Below are positions 27,898 to 36,040 of a stretch of DNA of 64,000 bases, piece after piece (within the stretch, counting starts at the first letter, position 1; every line of letters begins with the position of its first letter). The stretch comes from Maioricimonas rarisocia (GTDB lineage Bacteria; Planctomycetota; Planctomycetia; Planctomycetales; Planctomycetaceae): assembly GCF_007747795.1 (NCBI RefSeq), contig NZ_CP036275.1, forward strand, positions 930,001 to 994,000, in the 5' to 3' direction. Under the pieces are notes generated by a model that did not search any database, had not been told where the DNA came from, and saw nothing but the letters and a program-made list of their open reading frames with translations. The position numbers were made by a program, and so were the translations under genes.

Positions 27898-28824
27898 CTA
27901 CTCGGTCAGTTCCGCGGCGTCGACGGTGAATTCCATCTCGACGACCTTGCCGCCTTCGAAGGTGATGTCGATCCCCTTCTCGATGTTGCCGACACGCTCG
28001 TGCCAGATGCGGAACTCGTGCTCACCCGGCGGGATGTCCTTGATCTCGAAGGTGCCGTCCGGGTTCGAAATCGTCGCCCAGGGGTGTTCCACCGGCAGGT
28101 GCCACGAGAGCATCCACGGGTGAATGTCGCAGTTCGTCTTGACCGGGACGCTCTCGCCCCGCTCGTACTTGTGCTCGAGCCCGTCGGTCGTGTTCCCCGG
28201 GATGAGCGGGTTGATCGGATCGCTCTTGAACGGGTTCGTGTGGGTGTTGTGGGGGAACGGATCGCTGTTGGTCAGCAGCATCAGCTGGCCGGTCTGGACG
28301 ATGGCAGCGTGCGGCTCGAACGCGCACTTGTTGTTGTCCAGCACGAGGGCCTCGGACGGCGGAGCCGGGATGTCGACATCCTTGGGGGCCTTCCGCATGA
28401 AGACAAACACGTTCCCCAGCCCGCCGTTCTCGCTGACGAGGCTCTGGTCCGGAATGTCACGCTCGGCACAAAGGGCGTCCTTGATCTGGGTTCCCTTCTT
28501 CAGAACCGGGGGCAGTTCCGGGACGTCTCCCTTGATCACGATGCGGCCGACGAAGTTCGACTTGTCGCGGGCCACATCGGACGAAGCCGCGGACGTGGGC
28601 TGAGACGATTCCGTCGGTTCGGCAGTCTCGGCCGGTTCTGTCTCCGTCGCGGCGACGGTCGGTTCTTCGGCAGCAGGTTCCTCCGGTTCTTCGGCGGGGG
28701 CTTCAGGCTCGCTCTGGGCGACCGGGGACCGTTTGGGGGCGGAGTCGCCTCCTCCGCAACCGGAAAGCAGCGGCAGACCGGTGCAGGTCAGGCCAAGAAT
28801 CAGGGTCAGGGTGATTCGACGCAT
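27898..28824 (-). CDS. Lipoprotein with cupredoxin-like domain, copy A
   Basis: 308 residues. Two ATGs compete: 28828-28830 directly abuts the GAGGA site, while 28822-28824 lies six bases from it, so the second was chosen. The signal peptide ends at LLSGC, making a lipoprotein, followed by about 60 Pro/Glu/Ala-rich linker residues. The folded part resembles the beta-sandwich domains annotated as methylamine-utilisation or carboxypeptidase-regulatory-like. It contains a DPFPHNTHTNP loop and CDIHPWM, with Cys, His and Met spaced as C-x2-H-x2-M, like type 1 copper sites. A final beta-domain follows. It is a paralogue of the next gene (28945). An electron-carrier or copper-storage role is an inference from motifs and location. 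Confidence 0.8.
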   Translation of the reverse strand: MRRITLTLILGLTCTGLPLLSGCGGGDSAPKRSPVAQSEPEAPAEEPEEPAAEEPTVAATETEPAETAEPTESSQPTSAASSDVARDKSNFVGRIVIKGDVPELPPVLKKGTQIKDALCAERDIPDQSLVSENGGLGNVFVFMRKAPKDVDIPAPPSEALVLDNNKCAFEPHAAIVQTGQLMLLTNSDPFPHNTHTNPFKSDPINPLIPGNTTDGLEHKYERGESVPVKTNCDIHPWMLSWHLPVEHPWATISNPDGTFEIKDIPPGEHEFRIWHERVGNIEKGIDITFEGGKVVEMEFTVDAAELTE

Positions 28825-28944
28825 CGTCATTCCTCACTTTGTTGTCGCGCCGCGTCATGCGATCGCTTGCTGAGACAAATGTCCCACCGGCGGGTGGTCC
28901 GGTCTCCCGTCGGAACAGTCGGCTGTTCCGGTCGGGCCGAAACC

Positions 28945-29886
28945 TCAGCGGATTGTCGAGAGAACCACCGTCTTCGGCTTCTCTCCACGAAATCCGGCCG
29001 TAAACCGTGCGGCGGAGACGCTGATATCGGGCAGGGTCGTCGTGCCGTCCGGCTCGATGGTCACTTCGACTTCGTCACTGATCACGCCGAGCGCTTCGTG
29101 CCACAGCGTCAACTGGTGGGTTCCGGCGGGGAGATCGGGGATGGTAAACGTGCCATCATCCGCGGTGACCGTCCCATAAGGATGATCAAGCGGCAAGTGC
29201 CAGGCAAGCATCCACGGGTGAACGTCGCATTTCACCTGGACCGGAACCTTCTCCGGACGGGCGTAGGCAATCTGGAATCCAGTCCGGTTGTTCCCCGCAA
29301 TTCCCTGGTTCACCTCGGAATTCCGCTGGGGGAACGTGTGTACGTTGTGCAGCACGGCGTCGTCGTTGAGGATGCGGATCGGCTGCTCGGTCTGCACGAA
29401 CAGGGCATGCGGGAGGAACGTGCAGAACTGCTGGTCGAAAACGACCTCTTCCGGCGGCGTTTCCGGACGGCGGGTACCTGGTGGCGCTTTGCCCAGAAAG
29501 ACGAACACGTTGGCGATGCCCCCATCCGCACCGATCACCAGACGCTCGTTGGGAATCTTGCTCAACACGCACGAGGCGGGATCTTTGACCGTCGCCTGCG
29601 TGACCGGAGGCGGGTACTGCGGGGGCTCTCCTTCGACGAGGATGCGCCCGGTCGCCTGGCCGTAACCGGCGACTTCGACGGTAGTTTCGGCCGAGTCGCC
29701 CGGGCCGCCGTCATCGGCTGCCTCGGCATCGAGCTTGATCGCCACGTGCAGATCCGCCGCGGCACCGCCGCCGAGTCCCTCGTTGCAGCCGCTGAATCCC
29801 GTCATGCAGACGAGCAGGCCGGCCAGTGCGATCAAGGAGTGGGGACGCAACATGATTCGTTTCGGGTTCGTGATGACGTTGTACAC
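28945..29886 (-). CDS. Lipoprotein with cupredoxin-like domain, copy B
   Basis: 313 residues from GTG 29884-29886, which has GGAGGT seven to eight bases upstream; ATG 29853 is an alternative without such a site. The lipobox is TGFSGC. The domain repeats the layout of copy A: ASCVLSKIPNERL, DQQFCTFLPHA, an LHNVHTFP loop and CDVHPWM with C-x2-H-x2-M, then the same final beta-domain (DGTFTIPDLPAGTH). It lacks the long acidic linker of copy A. The start overlaps the downstream side of the octaheme gene by a four-base gap, suggesting coupled translation. Two such proteins in tandem imply duplication and possibly successive electron or copper transfer (inference). Confidence 0.8.
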   Translation of the reverse strand: MYNVITNPKRIMLRPHSLIALAGLLVCMTGFSGCNEGLGGGAAADLHVAIKLDAEAADDGGPGDSAETTVEVAGYGQATGRILVEGEPPQYPPPVTQATVKDPASCVLSKIPNERLVIGADGGIANVFVFLGKAPPGTRRPETPPEEVVFDQQFCTFLPHALFVQTEQPIRILNDDAVLHNVHTFPQRNSEVNQGIAGNNRTGFQIAYARPEKVPVQVKCDVHPWMLAWHLPLDHPYGTVTADDGTFTIPDLPAGTHQLTLWHEALGVISDEVEVTIEPDGTTTLPDISVSAARFTAGFRGEKPKTVVLSTIR

Positions 29887-29890
29887 GGGC

Positions 29891-32800
29891 CTAACCTCCG
29901 GCCCCGGCGGCCTCGGCAGGGGCTGCCTGTTCGGTCGACTCCGGCGTGTAGGCCATTTCGCCAATGTGTTCCATCAGCCAGTAATAGTTCATCAGGGCAT
30001 CAGCCACTGATTCGTTGTGCCACAGCGCACTGCCGCCGAACAGTTCCGGAAGCTGCTGCTGCGGACGGTTCGGGAAGTTGACCGGCATGGAAGTATAGGG
30101 GGTGATCCACTTCGGTTTGTAGATCCAGACCTGCAACCATTCCGGACGCAGGCGTCTTTCGACCCGCTGCAGGTTCGGTCCCCGGATGTCTTTCTCGGGG
30201 TTCAGCGAGCGATATTCCTGTCCGCCGACCGAATGGCACTTGATGCACAGCGGGGCGTTGAGCACCTTCCAGGAGGTCTCGAGGTAATCCTGTGAGGATT
30301 CCTCCGGGAACTCCTCGTGGTACAGAGCCTCGCGGGCTTCGAGATAGACCGGCTCCTGCTGCTCGATCCGCTGGTACGGATACGGGACGCCGTCGACGGC
30401 GGCGAAGTAGTTCGCCAGTGCCATCGCCTCCGCGTCGCTCATGTTGAACTTCGGCATCCGCAGAACGGTCGTGTACCGGATCTGGTCCGGGTTCTTGAGG
30501 AACCGGTACAGCCACGGAGTCTGGACCTTGGTCCCTTCGCGATACAGCGGCGGTGGTGACGCCTGCCAGGCGAGATAGCGGTTGTTCTGGAACCGGGATT
30601 CCATCAGCTGCGGAACGAGCCAGTGGGCGAAATCGCCTCCCCGACCGCCCGTGTGCTCCACCAGATCGGTCGCCGGGACGAGGACACGGCTGCCCGGCGC
30701 GTAAACGTTCTCGCCGACCCGGACCGTCTCCCAGGTATCGAAGGCGTACTCCTGATCTTCGAGGTCGTCGTCCGGATCGGGCGGCCCGAAGACCATGCCG
30801 TGCCAGCGAACGATCGGCCGCCCTTCGGCATCCGTTTCACCGGTCTCCGCCTGGTGCGGCGGCTTGAGGTCCAGCAGCAGGTCGAATGCTTCTTCGAATT
30901 CATCACTCCCCTTGCCGGGTGATGGGAAGTTGTCCGGATCGAAGGCGTGGGCGATCTCCGGCATGTCGAGCACGTGGCAGCCGGCACAGTTGAACTTGGT
31001 GATCAGCCGCTCCCCTTCAATGCGATCCAGAGCCCGGCCGGTCGGATTGTAGATGTACTCTTCCGGCGGTGGATCGGCGACGAGACCCAGCACGAAGGTG
31101 GCGATCGCTTCGATCTGATCGTCAGTGAACGGGAACCGCGGCATCCGCAGGCGCTCGTCCCAACCCGCCTTGGTCGTGGTCTTCATGTAGTCATAGCTGC
31201 GCGGCTGGCGAAGCTTCTGCCAGAGGAATCCGTCGCGACTGTGATGCTGCAGGCTCTCGTAGAAGTAGGTCTTGATCAGGTCCTGTGGGTCCGCATCGCC
31301 ATCAGCGATGGCACCGGTGAGGATGTCTTCAATCTCCTCGTGCGTGCTCGATCCGTCCGGCTCGCCGTGGTGGTGCAGCCATTCCGCAATGTGTTCGAAC
31401 GCGAGCTTCGAGGTGTCCTTGCGGCCCCAGTCCTGGAGTGCGATGCCGATCGGGCGGGCATTCTCGAATCCGGGGATGTCGTGGCAGCCGAAGCAGCCGT
31501 ACCGGGAGATCGTGCGGCGACCGACGTACACGAGTTTGCGGTGCTGCCACGTGTCTTCTGCGACGATTTCGTCTTCGGTTTCGCGGGCGAGTTCGATTTC
31601 GTCACTGGCGATCTCGTCCCGGGGCGTATTGATGTAGCGGCGTTCGAAGGTCTGTGCCGCTTCGGCCTTCGACATGGCTTTACTGAGGTAGAGCTGAACC
31701 AGCTCATTCAGGGCCTCTTCGCTGTAGGTCGGCGCCGGGAACTCCTGGGTGTCTCCCTGCAGGAGGAAGGCGGCGATGTCGGCGGCCGGGTCGACGTAGT
31801 TGTCCCCTTCGCCCTCGGGCGTCAGGTACAGGTTCGGCATCTTCGTCCGCGGGTGGTAGCGTTCCGGCTCGCTAATCCATGTGTAGAGCCAGCGAAAGCC
31901 TTCCTCGCCGGGAAGCAGCTTGGCGTGGACCTTCGAGAGGTTCGGGCCAAAGTCGGCGGTGATGCCGGCGAATGCTTCGTCGTCGTAGGAGTGGCAGGCG
32001 AGGCATCCCCGCTCGCCGAAGAACTTCTTGCCTCGTTCGATGTTGGGCTCGTACCCCTCTTTGGGGGAGAGCAGGTCGAGCGGCTGGGAACGCTCGTGCA
32101 GGTAGGCGGCGATGCCGGCCAGCTCGACCGGTTGCAGGTCGTGCGCCAGGTCATCCTGCTGATTGGTCAGGTTGAAGAATTGCGGCATGCGCGTGGAGGG
32201 ACGGAACCGCTTGGGTTCTTCCGTCCAGTACGCGACGAATTCCGGCGTGGTCTTGGTCGCGATGTGCCGCAGCGACGGACCGACCTTCCGCATCCGGCCG
32301 GCGATCTGGTTCGGATCGGTGGCGTACTTGGCGATTTCTTCGGGAGTCTGCGGCTCGAGTCGCAGGTCGGGACCGATCGGCTGCGTGCCGTCGTAGCCGT
32401 TGATCTCATGGCAACCGAAGCAGCCGTACTCGCGAATGAGGTTGTAACCTTCGAACAGTTTCGGGGCCGACGCGCCGTACTGTTCGTTGATCCCGAGTTC
32501 GACAACGTTGTGGTGACACTTCAGGCAGCTGGACTCGATGAACTGTCCCGGCTGCATCGGGTATTCCCAGAAGTGGTTCGAGTGCCAGCCGTACTCCTTG
32601 TGCCATTCTTCGGCGACGACGGGGTTGTCGGGCGTGTGCTCGGCGCTCTGGAAGCTCGTGCCGGAGCCGTCGCCGTCATGGCAGATCGTACAGCCGAAGT
32701 CGTTGATCGGGTGCGGGCTGGTGGCTGTCAGGAAGAGGTCGGGGTTGGGGTGTGACGAATACGGGTGGGGGTATTCGTCCTCGTCGAAGCTGCCGTGCGG

Positions 32801-33628
32801 GTACATGGGCACGTTGCCGGCCGCGAACTCGTTGATGTTCACATGGCAGGTGCGGCAACGGTCGAAGCGGGCGACGGAGGTCATGCCGAGCTGGATGGGC
32901 AGGTCGGGCAGCCACTCCTGGTTGATCTTGTAGATCGGTGCGAAGCCGTCGATGATCGGCCAGGTCTTGAGGGCCCGTTTGGCGCTAACGAGGGGGCTGT
33001 CGGGGCGGAGCTGGTCGATCTGTTCGGCCAGGCGGTCGCGATCGGTCTCGAGTTTCTTCTTTTCCGCGGTGGCTTCGTCACGTTCTTCGTAAAGCAGGTT
33101 CAGTTCGCTCTTGATCTGGTCCTGCCGGCCGACGACTTCTTCGAGATTCAGAGCGTACTCTTCGGCCCGAACCTGTTCGGCCTCGAAGCGGTCGAGCAGT
33201 TCCTGCAGCTGGTCTTCGGGGATCTGGTCGCGGACGCCGATGTCGTAGTTGGCCCGTGCGACGTCGCGCCGCGCGTTCTGGAACTTGGATTCGCGGGCGA
33301 GCAGCTCGATGCGACCGCCCAGGTCACTCAGTTCCTCCTGAAGCTCGGCGACGCGGTCGGCGTTCTGTTCGACTTCGAGCGAGGCGGCCTCGATCTGTTC
33401 TTCGAGGGACGTGACCTGCTGCTGGAACTCCTCCGACTGATACGAGGCCAGCTCCGCCTGGAGCTTGTCGACGCGCAGTTCCTCGGCGACCCGCTGGTAC
33501 TGCTTCCAGTCCCGTTGCTGGTCGTCCGCCATCATCACGATCGTCGCGGCGAACAGTGCGAACGCACTTCCCGCGAAGACCTTGTGCATGGTGCTGAGAT
33601 TTCGCCAGTACTGGTCGGTTGCCGGCAT
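29891..33628 (-). CDS. Octaheme c-type cytochrome with N-terminal membrane anchor and coiled coil
   Basis: 1245 residues from ATG 33626-33628. One transmembrane helix (about 16-33) is followed by about 170 residues of heptad-like coiled coil (about 38-205). Eight CxxCH heme sites follow: 258-262 (CRTCH), 313-317 (CTICH), 368-372 (CLKCH), 403-407 (CFGCH), 542-546 (CLACH), 712-716 (CFGCH), 881-885 (CAGCH) and 1128-1132 (CIKCH). Several are followed by MPxF/Y segments (residues 481, 597, 829, 1058) that could give Met ligands, so parts resemble mono-heme cytochrome c modules. It lies between the bc-complex subunits and the electron carriers, where cytochrome c1 or f would be expected. It is therefore a candidate electron acceptor from the Rieske protein (inference). 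I know no exact match to this architecture. Confidence 0.93.
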   Translation of the reverse strand: MPATDQYWRNLSTMHKVFAGSAFALFAATIVMMADDQQRDWKQYQRVAEELRVDKLQAELASYQSEEFQQQVTSLEEQIEAASLEVEQNADRVAELQEELSDLGGRIELLARESKFQNARRDVARANYDIGVRDQIPEDQLQELLDRFEAEQVRAEEYALNLEEVVGRQDQIKSELNLLYEERDEATAEKKKLETDRDRLAEQIDQLRPDSPLVSAKRALKTWPIIDGFAPIYKINQEWLPDLPIQLGMTSVARFDRCRTCHVNINEFAAGNVPMYPHGSFDEDEYPHPYSSHPNPDLFLTATSPHPINDFGCTICHDGDGSGTSFQSAEHTPDNPVVAEEWHKEYGWHSNHFWEYPMQPGQFIESSCLKCHHNVVELGINEQYGASAPKLFEGYNLIREYGCFGCHEINGYDGTQPIGPDLRLEPQTPEEIAKYATDPNQIAGRMRKVGPSLRHIATKTTPEFVAYWTEEPKRFRPSTRMPQFFNLTNQQDDLAHDLQPVELAGIAAYLHERSQPLDLLSPKEGYEPNIERGKKFFGERGCLACHSYDDEAFAGITADFGPNLSKVHAKLLPGEEGFRWLYTWISEPERYHPRTKMPNLYLTPEGEGDNYVDPAADIAAFLLQGDTQEFPAPTYSEEALNELVQLYLSKAMSKAEAAQTFERRYINTPRDEIASDEIELARETEDEIVAEDTWQHRKLVYVGRRTISRYGCFGCHDIPGFENARPIGIALQDWGRKDTSKLAFEHIAEWLHHHGEPDGSSTHEEIEDILTGAIADGDADPQDLIKTYFYESLQHHSRDGFLWQKLRQPRSYDYMKTTTKAGWDERLRMPRFPFTDDQIEAIATFVLGLVADPPPEEYIYNPTGRALDRIEGERLITKFNCAGCHVLDMPEIAHAFDPDNFPSPGKGSDEFEEAFDLLLDLKPPHQAETGETDAEGRPIVRWHGMVFGPPDPDDDLEDQEYAFDTWETVRVGENVYAPGSRVLVPATDLVEHTGGRGGDFAHWLVPQLMESRFQNNRYLAWQASPPPLYREGTKVQTPWLYRFLKNPDQIRYTTVLRMPKFNMSDAEAMALANYFAAVDGVPYPYQRIEQQEPVYLEAREALYHEEFPEESSQDYLETSWKVLNAPLCIKCHSVGGQEYRSLNPEKDIRGPNLQRVERRLRPEWLQVWIYKPKWITPYTSMPVNFPNRPQQQLPELFGGSALWHNESVADALMNYYWLMEHIGEMAYTPESTEQAAPAEAAGAGG

Positions 33629-33722
33629 AACTATCGCGTCTCAAATTACGGCTGCGTGGACACCCGCGGATTCGCACCGTCAGGAACCGCAACTGGTTGG
33701 GATTGGTTAACGGTCAGCCTGT

Positions 33723-35087
33723 TCAGATGTTAAAGAACCACTCGGGAATCGCGACGATGTACTTCAACTGGAAGGCCCAGCGAGCGGCCATCTTCAGCGG
33801 CAGCGACGCCATGAAGAGGACCAGATTGGCCAGCACCATGAACCGCAGGAATCCCATCTTTGCGAAGAAGGAACGGAACACGGTGGCGGCCATCAACGGC
33901 GGCAACAGCAACAGGTAGCCCAGCACGAGAAGGATTCCCGGTGCTTCCCGCGTCAGGATGATGCCTGTTGCAGAAAGAACGGTGTCATCCGCCGTCGGCC
34001 GGGGGAGCGGCTGCCGCAACAGGTCGGTCCAGAAGTAGTCCGACAGGTTGTTGTTGTTCAGCAGTTCCAGCTTGTGGACGTCCCAGTACTCGTAGGGGCC
34101 GAACATGTTCCAGTTCGGTCCCCGCAGGAACGTGCCGAGGATGATCATCCCGATCCACAGCGGCAGAAAGCCGAACAGGAAGGTGATCACGGCAAACTTG
34201 CGGTCGTTGAAGCAGTAGTAGCCGTTCCCCTTCTTGTTGAAGTCGATGTAGGGGATGGCCATCAGTCCGAGCAGGATGACCGTCGGCAGAACCACACCGG
34301 CCATCCAGGGGTCGAAGTAGACGAGCATCTCCTGCAGCCCCAGGAAGTACCAGGGAGCCTTGGAGGGGTTCGGGGTTTTGACGGCCGAGGCGGGTTCTTC
34401 GAGCGGAGCCTGCAGCGCCACGCCCCAGAAGATCAGCAGTGCCGTCAGCAGCAGCATGCAGATCATTTCGGTGTAGACCAGGTCGGGCCACACGAGAACC
34501 TGCTCGTTGAGCTCTTCTTCGTGCAGAGGCTTGCCCTGCTCGAGTCGCCGGTCGTTGTCGTTCGCCTTGCGGAAGTAGAGCCAGGTGAAGTAGCCGACCA
34601 GGAACAGCAGTCCGACGATGGGCACGTTGTCCGGCTTGCCGACGATCTGCCGGAAGTCGTAGTCGGTCATACTGACCGCGGTCGCGAGCAGCGAAAGGTT
34701 CAGCAGGACCCAGCCGACGGTCGGTCGGGTCAGCCATTCCCGCAGCATAATCAAGGCGACGAACAGGGCGATCGAGAGTCCGAAGAAACTGATCGGGTTG
34801 GCGACGACAACGTCGATCGGGTCCTTGATCGAACTGACGAGCCGCAGGAAGAACTCGTCGGCGGCCGCGGTGGTCGTCAGGTGCGCAACGGCGATGAGCA
34901 GCAGGATCGCGGTGTAGACCGCCCAGAGTGCCGCCTTGGGCATGTGGCGGATGCCCATGAAGGACTCGAAGTACCCGTCGCGCTGGTAGCTGCGAACCGT
35001 CCAGCCGACATTCATCACGGCAAGGACAAGGTACATCCATCCCAGGCCGCGAATTACGTCTGTTGTCAAGTCCGGGTGTGGATTCAT
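33723..35087 (-). CDS. Cytochrome b C-terminal (subunit IV-like) protein with extra N-terminal helices
   Basis: 454 residues from ATG 35085-35087. Five hydrophobic helices fill the first 170 residues, then a polar loop leads to a helix pair and the segment PNPSKAPWYFLGLQEMLVYFDPW. This is the Qo-site region of the cytochrome b C-terminal half (PetD-like), with APWY in place of the classic PEWY. Two or three more core helices (about 268-320) and two extra terminal helices (about 385-435) follow. PetD normally has 160 residues and three helices, so this protein has roughly seven additional helices. It works with the N-terminal cytochrome b encoded 98 bp upstream to form the quinol-oxidising core. 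Confidence 0.9.
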   Translation of the reverse strand: MNPHPDLTTDVIRGLGWMYLVLAVMNVGWTVRSYQRDGYFESFMGIRHMPKAALWAVYTAILLLIAVAHLTTTAAADEFFLRLVSSIKDPIDVVVANPISFFGLSIALFVALIMLREWLTRPTVGWVLLNLSLLATAVSMTDYDFRQIVGKPDNVPIVGLLFLVGYFTWLYFRKANDNDRRLEQGKPLHEEELNEQVLVWPDLVYTEMICMLLLTALLIFWGVALQAPLEEPASAVKTPNPSKAPWYFLGLQEMLVYFDPWMAGVVLPTVILLGLMAIPYIDFNKKGNGYYCFNDRKFAVITFLFGFLPLWIGMIILGTFLRGPNWNMFGPYEYWDVHKLELLNNNNLSDYFWTDLLRQPLPRPTADDTVLSATGIILTREAPGILLVLGYLLLLPPLMAATVFRSFFAKMGFLRFMVLANLVLFMASLPLKMAARWAFQLKYIVAIPEWFFNI

Positions 35088-35185
35088 GACGATTCGTTGA
35101 CTCTTGCCTTGCGGGGATCCGCTCGCCAGTCAGCGGGCATGCTGTTGATGCACCACCGAACACGTGTCTCGTCCAGTGCAGTCGC

Positions 35186-35959
35186 TTACAGCGGCTGACT
35201 GATGCCGCCATCCTTGCGGACGCGCCAGAAGTGAATCGCAATCAGCGTGGCGACCACCAGTGGGATCGCGACGCAGTGCAGGATGTAGAACCGGTTGAGG
35301 GTCTCTTCGCCGACGGTCCGTGCTCCCAGTAACAGGAAGCGGGCATCGCTGGCATTGGTAATCAGGTCGTAACCGCCGACGTTCAGCAGTTGGAATCCGG
35401 GGCCTTCGTGCCCCAGGAACGGCGTCGCCCGGGCCATGTTGGAGCCGACCGTGATGGCCCAGATGGCGAGCTGGTCCCACGGCAGCAGGTAGCCGGTAAA
35501 CGAGAGCAACAGTGTCAGTACGAGCAGCAGCACGCCGATGACCCAGTTGAACTCGCGCGGCGGCTTGTAGCTGCCTGTGAGAAAGACGCGGTACATATGC
35601 AGCCAGACGGTGATCACCATCGCGTGTGCCCCCCAGCGGTGGATTTCCCGCATGATGCCGAGGGTGGTAACGTCGCGAAGGTTGCGGATGTCGGTAAACG
35701 CCCACTCGAGAGTGGGGCGGTAGTAGAACATCAGCAGCACGCCGGTAAGCGCTTCGACCAGAAACAGGAAGAAGGTCACCCCACCCATGCACCAGGTGTA
35801 GGAGAGGGCGATCCCCCCCTTCTTGACGGAGACCGGATGCAGGTGGAGGAAGAAGTTGGTCAGCATTACGACCGCGCGGTTGCGGCGGTCGTAGGGGGCC
35901 GGGTGCCGGAAGATGCTGCGCCAGATCTGTGAGTTGCGAATGTATTCGCCGACCGACAT
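35186..35959 (-). CDS. Cytochrome b N-terminal subunit, b6 type
   Basis: 257 residues from ATG 35957-35959, four main helices. Heme ligands: His pair in REIHRWGAHAMVITVWLH (14 apart) and in LHCVAIPLVVATLIAIH (14 residues between), the longer helix-D spacing of b6 rather than mitochondrial b. Other b6-like marks are LTGSYKPPREFNWV, TGYLLPWDQ and the ending RKDGGISQPL. In the first helix, YTWCMGG aligns with the FYCLGG of b6, so the Cys that anchors heme ci is present. The protein binds two b hemes and the quinone. It is the second gene of the respiratory block, after the Rieske gene. Confidence 0.95.
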   Translation of the reverse strand: MSVGEYIRNSQIWRSIFRHPAPYDRRNRAVVMLTNFFLHLHPVSVKKGGIALSYTWCMGGVTFFLFLVEALTGVLLMFYYRPTLEWAFTDIRNLRDVTTLGIMREIHRWGAHAMVITVWLHMYRVFLTGSYKPPREFNWVIGVLLLVLTLLLSFTGYLLPWDQLAIWAITVGSNMARATPFLGHEGPGFQLLNVGGYDLITNASDARFLLLGARTVGEETLNRFYILHCVAIPLVVATLIAIHFWRVRKDGGISQPL

Positions 35960-36040
35960 CGAATCGCCCTGCTAAGCTGCGAAACTACACCTTGAGACAC
36001 GAGGCCGACGGCCGGCGCCGGCTGAGAATCCGGGAGAACG

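Noticed and set aside
26680-30081. Very long plus-strand open frame (1133 codons)
   Set aside because: It lies opposite the diheme lipoprotein and cupredoxin-like genes, whose heme and copper motifs, signal peptides and ribosome sites prove the minus strand. Long antisense frames are common in high-G+C DNA.
30947-32755. Plus-strand open frame of 602 codons
   Set aside because: Antisense to the octaheme cytochrome; no recognisable domain.
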